Shown here one piece after another: positions 1-11,765 of a DNA stretch of 64,000 nucleotides; the first letter of the stretch is position 1, and each line of letters begins with the position of its first letter. Origin of the DNA: Acridotheres tristis (taxonomy: Eukaryota > Chordata > Aves > Passeriformes > Sturnidae). The translations under genes were made by a program, and so were the position numbers. The notes below the pieces were generated by a model that was not told the DNA's origin, searched no databases, and was given only the letters and a program-made list of their open reading frames with translations. The stretch lies in NCBI GenBank assembly GCA_037013685.1, contig CM072906.1, forward strand, positions 3,204,501-3,268,500, in the 5' to 3' direction.

Positions 1-569
1 CGGACGGTCCTCGGGCAGCCCCAGCAGCTCCACAGCACGCTCCGACATCTGTGACTGGATCTCCACCACCCGGGAGCTGAGGCACAGGCAGAGCGTGGGC
101 GATGGGCCGCAACCCCACGGCGACATCCCCCAAACTCCTAGATTTGAACCCGCGCCGCCTCACAGCATGACCTGAGCATCCCTTCGCCTCAGCTCTGACC
201 CTCTCCCTCCACTCCTCGCCGCTGCCACATGCCGGGGCCGGGCCCCCAGGCCCTCACGGCAGGGCCCCCACCACTCCCCGCAGGATCCACGACCAACCCC
301 CCATCCCCGGTGGGTCCCCGCGATGTCCGCCCCATGACGAGACCCCTCCCCGCCGCAAGACAGGCCCCGCAGCGCTGGTCCCGCCGTACTTCTGGGTATA
401 CTTCCGTGCCTCGGCCTCATCGTAGAACTGTAACGAGAGAGCGGCGGGGCGGCGGTGAGGCCCGGCACCCCCAGGAGGGGCGGCCCCAGAGCAGCCAGAC
501 TCCCCGGCATCCCCCGCTCACCAGCTCGGGCGGCCCGCGGTGCTCGGGCCGGCGGCCGCTGCCCGCCAT
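1..569 (-). CDS. BUD23: BUD23 (WBSCR22) 18S rRNA methyltransferase, 5' end, 3 coding exons visible
   Basis: Seen: three minus-strand coding pieces with correct splice signals and phases. Exon 1 is 569-522 (ATG at 569-567, reading MAGSGRRPEHRGPPEL). Exon 2 is 427-390 (FYDEAEARKYTQN). Exon 3 runs from 76 off the window edge (SRVVEIQSQMSERAVELL...). The start MA(S/G)RGRRPEH-GPPELFYDE-EA-KY is the recognisable N-terminus of BUD23. Known: BUD23 with TRMT112 makes m7G on 18S rRNA in the small subunit and works in the nucleus and nucleolus. The SAM-binding motif I would fall just beyond the edge. It is head-to-head with DNAJC30, as in mammals, with under 200 bp between the two start codons. Only the N-terminal 40 or so codons are here, so intactness of the gene cannot be judged. 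Confidence 0.93.
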
Positions 570-741
570 GCTGCGGCTGCGTGACGTCACTGCGCCGCGC
601 AGCTTCTGACGTCACTGCCCTACGCCCGCGCCTCCGTCCCTGCGTGTGCGATGTCGCCGCTCCCCGCCCGGCCCCTCCTCCTGCATGGCGTCACTGCCCC
701 GCGCCGGGCCTGTCCAGCATGGCGCCGGCGGGCGGGCGCTG
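570..741. promoter_or_regulatory. Divergent CpG-rich promoter between BUD23 and DNAJC30
   Basis: This 172-bp GC-rich gap separates the two start codons. It holds two perfect palindromic CRE/ATF octamers (TGACGTCA) at 582-589 and 607-614, plus a related GGCGTCAC at about 686-693. No TATA box is visible on either strand, as expected for a bidirectional housekeeping promoter. CREB/ATF control is inferred from the motif. Confidence 0.75.
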
Positions 742-1368
742 ATGGCGCCGGCGGTGCTCGCGCGGCTGCGGCGGCTCCTCCCCGCGGCTCCGCGGCCCGG
801 CTGCGCCCCGCCGCCATCCCGGGCCGCGCAGACGGGCGGTGCTGGAGCCCCGCGGCCGCGCCGCGACCTCTACGAGGTGCTGGGCGTCCCGTCCACGGCG
901 ACGGCGGCGCAGATCAAGACGGCGTACTACGAGCAGTCGTTCCGGTACCACCCCGACCGCAATGCCGGCAGCGCGGCCGCGGCCGCGCGCTTCGCCGCCG
1001 TCAGCGAGGCTTACCGGGTGCTCGGCAGTGCCGCGCTGCGCCGCAAGTACGACCGCGGGCTCCTGAGCGCCGAGGAGCTGCGCGACGCGCCCCGGCCCCC
1101 GGGCCGCCCTCCTGCCGCTGCCCCGCCGCCGCCCCGCGCCCCCGCTGCCCGCCCGGGGCCCGTCCCGCCACCCTTCGACTTCGACGCCTTCTACCGCGCC
1201 CACTACGGGGAGCAGCTCCAGCGGGAGCAGCTGCTGCGGGCGCGGCGGGAGCAGCTGCGCCTGCGGCGGGAGGAGGCCGCGGCACACGGACGCCTTAGGG
1301 TCCTCTCCGATCTCTCGATCGGGCTCCTCTTCTTCCTGGGTGTTGCCATCATCTACGGCCTCAAGTGA
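742..1368 (+). CDS. DNAJC30: DNAJC30, mitochondrial J-domain protein (single exon)
   Basis: Seen: an intronless frame of 208 aa from ATG 742. The same frame is open back to 646, but ATG 742 gives [19 protein letters not shown], an arginine-rich presequence like that of the human protein. The J domain starts near residue 41 ([20 protein letters not shown]), has the HPD motif in [10 protein letters not shown], and closes with [21 protein letters not shown] proline-rich linker follows, then [21 protein letters not shown], an Arg/Glu helix and a C-terminal hydrophobic segment ([16 protein letters not shown]). These match mammalian DNAJC30 in order and approximate length. Known: it sits in the inner mitochondrial membrane, supports ATP synthase and takes part in complex I subunit turnover. 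It is divergent with BUD23. A likely poly(A) signal ATTAAA lies at 1860-1865. Confidence 0.95.
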   Translation: MAPAVLARLRRLLPAAPRPGCAPPPSRAAQTGGAGAPRPRRDLYEVLGVPSTATAAQIKTAYYEQSFRYHPDRNAGSAAAAARFAAVSEAYRVLGSAALRRKYDRGLLSAEELRDAPRPPGRPPAAAPPPPRAPAARPGPVPPPFDFDAFYRAHYGEQLQREQLLRARREQLRLRREEAAAHGRLRVLSDLSIGLLFFLGVAIIYGLK

Positions 1369-4300
1369 CAGCGAGACCGCGGCGGGGCTGGGCAGCTCCA
1401 CAGTGTCACCAGGGGGCTTGGCAGCGGGCTGGGGACGAGCCCTGCACCTGCCCTTGGCCGACAGCCTGGGTCTGCTATTCAGGCTGTGACGTTTCACTCT
1501 GCCAGTGTGACCTTCAGGGACGGTGTATGGCCAGCAGGCTTCATAGGCTGTGACCTGGCCCCTCTGCCAGCATGACCTTCAGACACACAGTGCCCCTGGC
1601 TGGCACAGGATGTGACCTCTGGATACCCTCTGTGTGCTCCCATCCACAGACTGGGCTAGGCTGTGCTGTCCACACAGCATGACCTTGCAGAGGTGGTGAA
1701 GGAACTCTGCAGGCTCCTGATGTGTCCCCTCAACCAACACTACTTGCAGACACAGTGCCTGACAGGCATCCTGGACTCTGGACTGGGAGGCGTCCTGTCC
1801 TTTGGCACAGCTCTGTGACCTTGGTGTGCCCCAGGTGCCTGTTGTGAGCTGCAGCAGAGATTAAAGGCTGTCAGAGGTGGTGTCTGCTGTGTGTGTTCAG
1901 GGCTGTGCTCACTCATGCTCAGTGTGGCTCTGGTTTATGCTGATCCCAGACCTGCCACCTCTGTGCTATCACACCTGCTGGTTCTACATCTCTGGGGAGC
2001 TTTTGACATCCAAACTGCACTAGCCAGCTCAGAATGGCAGGTATAGAAGTTAGATTCAGACTTGAAAAATGAAACTCAAGCTCATGCCCTGGTCAGTGTG
2101 TGACATTGCCTGGAGGTTCAGCCAAAACACTTCAGTGTCTGAAGTCCTGTCCTGTCTTGGGCCTGCCAGGAACTTTACAGCAGCCCCTCCCTCTGAGGCT
2201 TTTGGCCGTGGTGCACCTGTGAGCACCTAGAGCTCTTTTCTGTGTTTGACCTGTATCTGAGCATCATTTGCACAAGTGTATTTGCCTATTTAAATACTGA
2301 AGTGTTGTTAAGACCTAAAGATTGTGTTTCTCAGGAGCTTTTCTCTCTCCTTGGGTGAAAGTTCACCTGTGCTATGCTGCTGCTACCTGGAGGGAGAGAA
2401 GCTTCATGCCAGTGGCCTGAGCATGCCAAAGACTGTGTATGTCACTGGGTTTGCTGTCAGTGGGGTGAGCAGGAGCCAGCCCTTGTTACCTCAGAGCCCA
2501 GACCCTGGGTCTGGGTTTTGTCCCAGCAGAAGAATGTTAAAAGTGAATGCTCTGTGTTTTCCACTGTGGATTTCTGTGATCCTGTTCAGAGCCTGAGGCA
2601 GTGGCACAGCAGGGACCTGGTTGTGCAGGATTGCTCTCTGCCTGCTCTCAAAAGCCTTGTGCCACTTCCAGCTGCACTCTAGAGGCTGCTGCATGCTTGG
2701 AGTAAACCCAGCCCAGGGGCAGAGTTCCAAGATCCTCACTGGCTGTCAGTCTATCCTTTACCTGGGATCACAGTGCTGGAATGTCATCATGGGAGACACA
2801 GGAGCCCAGCGTTCACTGGCTACAGAGGGAAAGTCTCTGGAGAGACTTGTGGCTCTGGCACTTGCTGTTGCATTTTATGCCCATCTTCATTCTGTAAAAC
2901 AAATCACTCAAAAGATCAGGAGTAGCTTTTTTGGCAGAATTTGACAGCAAACATTACTTTTTCAGGCTGGAAAAGCTAGTGATGTCCATGGGAAGCAGTG
3001 GGCACTAGGGAGCACTTCTCTAGCTCCTACACAAATAGGTGTTTTGGGCACTTCCTGCTGCTGGTTCTTACTCTTCCTCATCAGGTCTCTGTGATGTATC
3101 TTGAAGATTAAAGACATCCAGCCATAAATTGCTGACAAAATAACACATCTTTCATTTGGTGGGCCTGGCTGGTAAATATTCCTTGCACTTGCTGGAAAGT
3201 AGGGGTGAGGGACAGGCAGGTGTTTCACATCCTGACTTCAGCCAGTGAAGAAGAGGGCAGGGAGGGGAGTTCTGTTTCTGTTGCTGGGAAGGGTGGGAAT
3301 GCAACATGCAGTCAGAAAAGGGCAGATGGCCTCTCTGGACCACCATGGCCTTCCCTGCTGCTGGAGGTCGTGTTGTGTGCTGCCTGACACCCGGGGGTGG
3401 CTGTGCACTGGTGACATCCCCTGTGCTCTGCACTCACCTGCTGCCTGCACAGAGGAGGGTGCCCTAAAACTCTCCAGTGTCACCTTTACCCTAGTCAGGC
3501 CTGACTGCTCCTCTGCTCTGGGAAGGATTTCAAGAGCTTGGACATAAAGTAGCTGGAGCTGGTCCAAATGCACAGACTGCCTACCAGCTCCCAGCATACC
3601 ACTGTTCTGCCCCTTTTTCTCCTTGTGTCAACAGTGTCGTTGTGTTGTTGTTTCCCTGATGGAGAGGTGCCAGGAGCAATGGGTTTCATGCTGCTTTCCT
3701 TTAGCCAGGTGAGCACAGCCTGTGTAGATACCAGGGCTGATGGTGACAGGAGTGTGAGGTGGCAGGGGCTGTGGGCTGTACAGGATTGGAAGATCAGCAG
3801 AGGATAAAGCTCAGTAATTCCCTGTGGCCATTACTGTGATACATCCTTGGGGATACTGACACACAGAGGGTTCTTCCAGGGCTCTCAGCAGGGGACAGCT
3901 TATACTCCCAGCTCCTTTTCCTTGCTTGAGGATGTATCCAGTCCCTACAACACAGCTCAGGAACAGACTGCAGTAGCAGCTGTCCACGGCCCCTCCTGGG
4001 CTGTGCCCACAGAAGGGAGGTGAGGTGGCAGTTTTGGCTGGGGACATCACCATGAGCATCCTGAGGCCTTTGCTGGGAGGAGTGTGATGTTCACTGCAGG
4101 GATTCCTTCCTGCTCAATTCCAGCCCACGGGGGCCATTTTTACACATATTCTATCACGTCCTGCCCCTCACTTCCTCGCTCTGTGGCTCCATATTTCACT
4201 TGCCTGCAAGTGATGTATCCATGTTGGATGCTTGTCCTTTGCTCTCTTACCCCTGGCACCAGGTTTTGCCAGCTGTGTGTCACCAGAAGGAATAATCCGA

Positions 4301-7300
4301 GGGTGAGTTACTGGTGGGGCCTGAGCCGTCATCCCATGCTGACCCATCCAGGCCTGGACTGCTCTACCCTGCTCCTTCACCCCAGGGGTTATTCTGGATT
4401 CTTTGGTGTTGCTCATTCCCACCCTTGAATCACCGACAACAGACATCAAAGGGAAGCACCAAAATCGGAGTAGTTAACAGCCACTTGGTAATTTGATGCC
4501 GTGACAAGCTAAAGAAATCTAAGGCACCAAGGAACCTTAAACAAGCTGGGTGAAGCCTGATGGCCCCCCAGTGCTGAGGCTTTCCAAGCTCAGTGCAGAC
4601 CCCATTCCACACTCCTACCCCAGCCCCTTTTCGTGGGCTGACATCCCCATAAGTGCAGGTTTGGGGTGCTGAGCTGCTCCCCTCAGCTGGTGAGTGCTGC
4701 AGGTGTGGGGTCTCAGTGCCTCAGCAGGGCCTCCTCCTGGAGTAGCTGGCCTGCTCTTTGGAAAGGAAGGGGTCAAACCTGGCTGCTGGCAGATCTTCTA
4801 TTGTGCAGGAGCAGGGAAGCAGAGTCCTGAGCAGCAATAAGGGGTTTCCATCAGCCTCTGCCCCGCAAAAGGAGCTGGTCTGGCAGGGATGGGGATGAGG
4901 GGACAGCCCCTGGTACAGCCCCAGCCCTCACCTGTGTGGGCAGAACTCTGCAGCCCAGTCCTGCTGCTGGTGACTCTGCCCTCCCAGGGAAGGGCTGCTA
5001 CGGTTGGCAGCACCGAGGATGGGGGGCAGCTCCTCCCCGCTTCAGCAGCATCCCCTGCGGCCACTCCTTGGTTAATAGAGTTAATTGTTAATAGACCTCC
5101 CTCAACAGCCCTGGTGCCTGCTCCAGGGGCCCCAGCTGGGGCACACTGGCACTCCCTTCCTGGCTGGTCCTAGTCCAGCTTTGTACCCCTTTTGCACCCT
5201 ACTGCCTGAGGGTTGTGGCTTGGGATTTCCTGGGGGAAGTGGGTGGCACCCCTCCTCTCTCAGCTGTTCTGACTTCTGGGCTGGGGGCTGCTGCTTATCC
5301 AGCCTGGCTTTCACAGAGCCAGGGATGGGGGCCACCCCCAGCTCCCTGCCCAGGTTTGGCTGCACATCAGCTGCCAGAGGGGCTGGGCTGGGCCCCGGCT
5401 GCTGCCTGGCCCAGCAGAAATGAATGCAGGTGCACACGCAGTGGCAACCTTTCCTCCTCCTCCTCAGGGTGAGTAGGAGCACCTTTACCCTCCTTGACTT
5501 CATTCTACAGGGCAGGGACAGGCAGGGAGGCCACTGTGCAGGCAGGAGGGGCAGAGGGGATCACCCTGTCTACTGTCAGAGTCTGCCTGTGAGCCAGTGT
5601 CCCTGCCTGCCCTGTGCAGAACCTTGCCCCCAGTCCCAGCTGGCTATGAGGGGCCTGGAGCTGTTAGTGGCAGTGGGCAGGCAGATACCCCTCAGTCCCT
5701 AGGGATACAGGGTGCACCAGGGTGCACAGACAACCCTTGCCAGGATCACCACAACTGGAGTGTCCAGCCCCCCACCTGGGGGTCAGCTATTGTGTGCTCC
5801 AAACTGGGCAGCACCAGCTGCAGGATGGGAGGAACCTCCCCAGGGCAGGGGCTCACCTGGCTTGGCTTGATCCCAAAGGATCCCAAGGTTCCCCACCCTA
5901 AAGTTGGGTGGTGCCCAGCCCAGCAGGACCATGGGGTTGCCAGGGCTTGCCCAGTGCTTCCTGAACTGGCCAGGTGCCTGGGGTGCTGCAGGGCTCCTAT
6001 GGACTGACAGACAGACAGACAGACTATGGCAGCACAGCTTACCTTGGTGCTTAGACTGTCACTCCTAGTGCTGCAGCTCTCACAGGACACACTCAGCTCC
6101 CCCAGGCTGCAGAAGCAGCTGCTCACCCTGAGACCCCACACTCGTGGGGTCACGGAGGTTTGTCCTGGAGCTGCTGGCACACCCACACAGACTGGGGCTG
6201 CCCAGCTCTGGGAGCCATGCAAAGCAGGCACTGCCTGGGTTTTTGGGTAGTTTTTGGGTGGCTTGGCTCCTCGTGCACCATCTGATGCCTCAGTGCTGTG
6301 CCTGGTGCCCTGTGGCAGGGCAGTGACAGCCCACCAGCACTGCCTCTGGCTGGGGCTCAGCCCAGGCAGGAGCCTGGCTCTGGGCTCTGGCACACACGAT
6401 GGGCACAGAGCCTGACTGACAAACAGCCTTTCCTTGACAGGCTGAGCCCAAAGTGGCACTTAGGCAGGCAGCAGGTGAAACTCCAGATATTCCAGTGACT
6501 ACCACCTCCTCACATGCCAATAAAGCCACAGTGGCTGGTCCCCTGTTTATTCTGGTTTTAAACCTGCTTAACTGGTAATATTGGAATATTAGCCATAAAT
6601 GAGGGCTGAAGTTTGGCATAAGGCCAGGTAGCCTCAGTGGGGAAGGGTGATCAGACACTGCAAGCTAATGACCTGTATTTTGGGGTGTTTTGTAGCCCGA
6701 GCCTTTGGCTGCTTGGGATGATTTCCAAGCGTCTCCATACCAGTGGCAAGATGCAGGTTGGGCAGGCAGTTGGGAAAGAGGGAATTATACAGCCAGACAG
6801 GGTCTGAGAGCACAAGAAGAGTGAAACCAACACAAAAGCTAAAAACAGTACAATGGACATGCCACAGCAGGGAACAAGCACCCCAGGATGCCCAGGAGGC
6901 TGCAGCTGGAGGAACCAGGCTGTCCCCTGGGGGATGGAGAACACCACCCCTTGGACTCACCATCCATTGTGCGATACTAAGGGAAGGAACAGAAGAGCCT
7001 GGGATGCAACAGGGTGAGAGTTCAGGCCTCCTGTCACTTTTTCCAGTGAGGGCTGGTAGAATGGGGGAGGTGGATAAGGAATGACAAAGGGCACAATGGC
7101 CTCTGACACAAGAACAGGCTAATGTGACCAGTGGCTGTCAAGCTGTGAGCAAGCCCAGCTGGCCACAGGGTATAACCCTCCACGGGGTGAGGGCTTTGCT
7201 GCTGGCAGGAGGCATCTCTGGGCACCAAAAGCCTTCCCCATGTGCAGGGCCAAACTGGTCCCTGGCACCTCTCTTGAAAACACATTCATGGCAGGCTCTC

Positions 7301-7525
7301 CACCCCTTGCAGGAACTCTCAGCTTCCCCAGGGAAGGGATGTCCTGAGCCAAGTGCAAATGAAAGGTCTAGGGGCAGGGGCTCCTCAGGCTGGAGGGCCC
7401 TCCTTGGCAGCCAGTCACTTCCAAGCATGGCAAGTGCTCCCTGTTAACCCTTTCCTCCCTGCCTGTCCCATCCTGCTGTTTATAGCCAGAGTCAAAGGGA
7501 AAGAGCACACGTGGAGCATGGAAAG
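1369..7525. other. Intergenic, DNAJC30 3'UTR then no recognisable gene
   Basis: The first 500 bp is the DNAJC30 3'UTR, including recurring tracts around GTGACCT and CCAG/CATGACCTT. Beyond about 1,900 the open frames are short, lack homology I can recognise, and overlap on both strands. An isolated AATAAA lies at 6519-6524. I could not assign any exon, tRNA or repeat family here. Mammals have MLXIPL beyond VPS37D, but I see no MLXIPL exons in this window. Confidence 0.5.
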
Positions 7526-7529
7526 AGGC

Positions 7530-7535
7530 TTTATT
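7530..7535 (-). other. VPS37D: Poly(A) signal of VPS37D
   Basis: AATAAA is read on the minus strand (TTTATT on plus), 336 bp downstream of the VPS37D stop codon. It is the first such hexamer downstream. Confidence 0.7.
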
Positions 7536-7870
7536 TAGGTAGCATGTGGCACACCCAGTGCTCCTGCGCCCTTTCCCTGCTATCCCTCCCAGCTAAGCCC
7601 ACTGACATCCCTACAAGTCACCCACCCCCACTTCCTGTCACCATTCCTTTTGCTGTGGATGCAGAGACCCAAAAGCAGGACCCCCTACCCGGCCATGGCA
7701 CCTGCCCCAACCAAGCACCTCCCTCCCTCTGCGAGCACCCACCCCACAGACCCTGCAGCCCTTTGGAGCTGTGCCTACACCACCCTCCGCCCCTCACGTT
7801 CCCTGCCCACGGTGTGGCTGCACAGCCCCCGTGGAGGCACAGGAGCAGGGACATCCCCATCCCTGCCCTG

Positions 7871-10339
7871 CTACCGGTGTGGAGGCTCCTGCTGCTGGTG
7901 CTGTGGCTGCTGCTGCCCACGGCCGGGCTGGGGACTGAGCAGGGGGATGTGTCCAACGAGGCGCAGGGGAGAGCCCGGGCTGGGAATTTCGGAGCAGGGA
8001 GATGCTGGCTGCTGTCCCAGGGCTGGGAGATGGTGCTTGGGAGGTGCAGCCGGCACGGGAAAGGGCACGACAGCCTCCGAGGGGATGAGGAAGGCAGGCA
8101 CAAAGCCGTAGGAGAGATCAAAGGCTTTGGGGGCTACTCCACTCTGCAATGGGGCAAGGCGGGCTGGTGCCATGCTAGCTGGGGCACCTGGGCACCCCGC
8201 AGGGCCCGCAGGGTCCCTGCCCACCTGGTCCTTCTGCGCCCGGTCCTTCGGCAGCAGCTCCTGCAGTTTCTCCAGCTGTGTCCGGCAGATGTGGGAGCGT
8301 GTGCGGCTCTGGCAGAAGGACTCCAGGAAGGACTCGAGGGGCAGGTCCTGGGTCAAGAACTGTTTTATCTGTGCCTGTGGGATGGGCAGTGGGAATAGAA
8401 GGAGCACCCCTGGGCCCTGGAATCTTCTGCAGGCCCTGGTATATGGGAGGGCATGGAGAGCACTCCGTGCCCCTGGTAAGGAAGGAACAACAGCTCAGGG
8501 GTCTCAGCTAACTCACCTCTGACTCTGCTTCAGAGGCATCAAGCTTGGCTTGGAGCTGGCCCAGGGCACTCTGTGGGCTCCACTTCTCCAGGTAAGCCTC
8601 TGTGTGTCAGAAGGGGATGGGGATGCCAACCTTCCCCTGGATACCCCCACTGCTGGGGTTGCTGTCTTTCCCATCCCCAAGCACCAGGTCCCCTCCTCCT
8701 TGCACTGAAACACCCCCAAACACATCCCTGGAGCCACCAGCACGCCATGGCTTCCATCCCACCCTGGCACAGATTGCCCAGAGAAGATGTGGATGCCTCA
8801 TCCTTGTAATTGTTCAGGGCCAGGTAGGACTGGGCTTGGATCAACCTGGTCTAGGAGAAGGTGTCCCTGCCCACAGCAGAGGGTGGAATGAGATGATCTT
8901 TAAGGTGCCTTCCAGCCCAAATGATTCTGTGATTCTATGACTGCTCCCAGCTAAGGATTTGCTGTGTCACGGGGAGCATCATCTCCCACCACTCCTGATC
9001 ACGGCTGAACCATTTCCCTGGGGTAGGTCCAAGAATGCTGAGCCCACCCAGACCCTCATATTAACAGGGGCTGCTCTGGATGTGCCAGGCTGTGCCTCAG
9101 CCCACAGGCTGCATCCCACTCACCCAGGCGCTGCTGCTTGTCCCAACACGCCTCTCGGATCTCCTGCAGCTCCTGGTACTTGATGGCCAGGGAAGCCTTC
9201 CCATCCTCCAGCCGTGGGCGCAGGGACAAATTCACCTTGGCCTGGGTGCAATTTGAAGCCAAACACGTTTCCCGCTCCAGCTGTAGACTCTGGAACTGTG
9301 GGAAAGGGATTGGGGCCGTACGTGTGAGCAATGACAGAAATGGGCAGAACCAGTCAGATCCAGCACCTTGCTGGGTGGGGGTCCTAGGAGGGAACCCTCT
9401 TTTTCTGCACTGTCTCCATCCCTCTGCTTTGCCTGGAAAGGGCGTGCATCCCCCGGCAATGCCCTTTCCCTGCAGAGGGGCTACGCAGGATGACTAAACC
9501 CGACCGTGGTAAACCTCAGCGCCGGCTGCCCAGCCCCTCTGCAGGGAAAGGGCTCGGCAGAGGACAGGGATGTCACGGAAGGGACACGAACCCTCCCCTC
9601 GCGGCGCACACACCGTCTGCACTCGGGGCCACCCGGGGAAAACGCTGCAATCGGGCCGAGAGCGATTCTACAAAAACCTGCGGGGAGAGCGCGGGGCTCA
9701 TCCCGGCTGCGGAAAACGAGACCAGGCTGGAGGGCGGGCGAGGGGCCTGGGCCTCCCCAGATCTCGGGGATGCGGGGACAGCGGACGGGGTTTGGTGGCC
9801 ATAGGTTTGGTGGCCGTGGGTTTGGTGGCCATGGGTTCGGTGGCCCGAGCCTTCAGCACCGGGAGCCCCGCGCAGCCGCGGTCGGGATGCCCGAGCCGAG
9901 GTTCCCCCGCCCCGCCGGTGCGGCTCCTCCAGAGCCCTCGGGATTACGGGCATCAAGATAAGGGCAGCGGGCAGCGGAGCCGGGGCCGGCGGGAGATGCC
10001 CGGCGGGACCGGGGGATGCCCGGCGGGACCGGGGGATGCCCGGCGGGACTGGGAGATGCCCGGCGGGACTGGGAGATGCCCGGCTCCGCGGTGCCAATTA
10101 CGGGCCGCGGGCGGCTCTACCTTGCGCACCGGGACAGCCGCGGAGGAGCGAGTGCCGCACGGCCCGACTGTGCCGGCTGCAGGAGCGGCCCCCCCGGCCC
10201 CCCGACCCGGCCGTACCTTCCTGCTGAGGCGGGCGGCGCGCTGCAGCCGCGGCTCGTCCTGCAGCAGAGCGCGGAGCTGCGCCGTGCTCAGCGCCCCGAG
10301 CCGGCCCGGGGAGCCGGGCGGCGCCGCGGGCCGGGACAT
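7871..10339 (-). CDS. VPS37D: VPS37D, ESCRT-I subunit, 4 coding exons, 293 aa
   Basis: Seen: exons 10339-10217, 9295-9124, 8599-8517 and 8374-7871 on minus. All have GT-AG borders and join in frame (882 nt with stop). The N-terminus reads GRLGALSTAQLRALLQDEP then RAARLSRK. Exon 2 has FQSLQLERETCLASN...LRPRLEDGKASLAIKYQEL, and exon 3 has EKWSPQSALGQLQAKLDASE. This is the Mod(r) coiled-coil domain of the VPS37 family. The long Pro/Gln-rich tail ends in EPPHR, the recalled human VPS37D ending, which separates it from VPS37A-C. It is about 40 aa longer than human VPS37D, mostly in the tail. Known: with TSG101, VPS28 and MVB12/UBAP1 it forms ESCRT-I for endosomal cargo sorting. Orientation relative to DNAJC30 and BUD23 agrees with mammals. 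A CR1 fragment lies in intron 2. Confidence 0.93.
8776..8940 (+). mobile_element. CR1 LINE 3' end in VPS37D intron 2
   Basis: Shows the bird CR1 3' signature on plus: the GGGCTTGGATCAACCTGG-like block, GATGATCTTTAAGGTGCCTTCC, and a tail of ATTCTGTGATTCTATGA. The copy is 5'-truncated, non-coding and opposite in strand to the host gene. Confidence 0.85.
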
Positions 10340-10504
10340 GGGCCGGGATCGGGATCGGGACCGGCACCGGGACCCCCCGCCACCGGGAGCCGTGCGCGCC
10401 GCCCCGCGCCCGCCGCCCCCGCCGGTCTTAAAGGAACCGCAGCGGAGCGCTCCCGTTCCGCACCGCGCCGCCCCTGGCCGGGGACACCGGCACTGCTCCA
10501 GCTC

Positions 10505-11516
10505 CGCGCACCCTGCGCACACTGAAACCGCTGTGCGCAACCCGAACCCTCTGTGCACATCCTGCACCCTCTGTGCACACCCTGCACCCTCCGTGCACAC
10601 CCTGCACTCCTCTGTGCCCACCCTGCACCCTCTGTGCACATCCTGCACCCTCTGTGAGCACCCTGCATCCTCCGTGCACACCCTGCACTCCTCTGTGCCC
10701 ACCCTGCACTCCTCTGTGCACACCCTGCACTCCTCTGTGAGCACCCTGCACCCTCTGTGAGCACCCTGCACCCTCTGTGCACATCCTGCACCCCTCTGTG
10801 CACACCTTGCACTCTCTGTGCGCACCCTGCACCCTCTGTGCACACCCTGCACCCTCTGTGCGTACCCTGCACCCTCTGTGCGCACCCTGCACCCTCTGTG
10901 CGTACCCTGCACCCTCTGTGCACACCCTGCACCCTCTGTGCGTACCCTGCACCCTCTGTGCACACCCTGCACCCTCTGTGCACACCCTGCACCCCTCTGT
11001 GCGCACCCTGCACCCTCTGTGCACACCCTGCACCCTCTGTGCGTACCCTGCACCCTCTGTGCACATCCTGCACCCCTCTGTGCACACCCTGCACCCTCTG
11101 TGCCCACCCTGCACCCTCTGTGCACATCCTGCACCCCTCTGTGCACACCCTGCACCCTCTGTGCGCACCCTGCAGACCCCGCTGTGCACCCCGCAGCTCT
11201 CTGTGCACACCCTGCACCCCTCTGTGCACACCCTGCACCCTCTGTGCATACCCTGCACCCTCTGTGCACACCTTGCACTCTCTGTGCACACCCTGCACCC
11301 TCTGTGAGCACCCTGCACCCTCTGTGCACATCCTGCACCCCTCTGTGCACACCTTGCACTCTCTGTGCGCACCCTGCACCCTCTGTGCGTACCCTGCACC
11401 CTCTGTGCGCACCCTGCACCCTCTGTGCACACCCTGCACCCTCTGTGCGCACCCTGCGGACCCCGCTGTGCACCCCGCAGCTCTCTGTGCACATCCTGCA
11501 CACCTCTATGCGAGTC
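10505..11516. repeat. Minisatellite, 20-bp unit, about 50 copies, upstream of VPS37D
   Basis: The repeat unit is CACCCTGCACCCTCTGTGCN in tandem. Variant positions include GCGC/GCGT/GCAC/GCAT (a CpG-decay pattern) and a CCC to CCCC length variant. Larger blocks recur: the odd unit ACCCCGCTGTGCACCCCGCA appears near 11175 and again near 11459, and the variant CACACCTTGCACTCTCTGTG appears near 10801, 11270 and 11349. Because 20 is not a multiple of 3, three units make a 60-nt period that is open in several frames on both strands. The resulting 170-530-codon ORFs are artefacts. The array starts roughly 170 bp 5' of the VPS37D start codon. Confidence 0.95.
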
Positions 11517-11614
11517 CCTCCCGCCGCCCCCGCGGTTTCGCTGTCACTGCCCGGCACCGCCGGTGACAGCCCGTACCCTCTTACCCTTTGGCTCAGGAGA
11601 GGTGGGAGCCGTGG

Positions 11615-11765
11615 GGCAGCCTGTCACTGGGACACCCTGTCACTGGGACACCCTGTCACTGGGACACCCTGTCACTGGGGCTCCCTGTCACTGGCCCACC
11701 TTGTCACTGGGGCTCCATGTCACTGGGGCACCCTGTGACTGAGGCTCCCTGTCACTGGGACAGCC
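11615..11765. repeat. Short tandem array, 16-bp unit (CCTGTCACTGGGACAC)
   Basis: About nine units of CCTGTCACTGGGACAC and variants (GGGGCTC, GCCCACC, GGGGCAC) run head to tail, separate from the neighbouring 20-bp array. No coding role is evident. Confidence 0.85.

Noticed and set aside
691..1497. 268-codon minus ORF opposite DNAJC30
   Set aside because: GC-rich antisense shadow of a real J-domain gene; no domain and no independent support.
9953..11557. Very long ORFs (383-534 codons minus; 269-306 codons plus) across the 20-bp array
   Set aside because: A 20-bp period read in threes gives a stop-free 60-nt cycle in several frames on both strands. Part of the longest minus frame is the true VPS37D exon 1; the rest is repeat.
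10505..11765. CRISPR-like repeat array
   Set aside because: Contiguous tandem repeats without unique spacers in a vertebrate genome; these are minisatellites.
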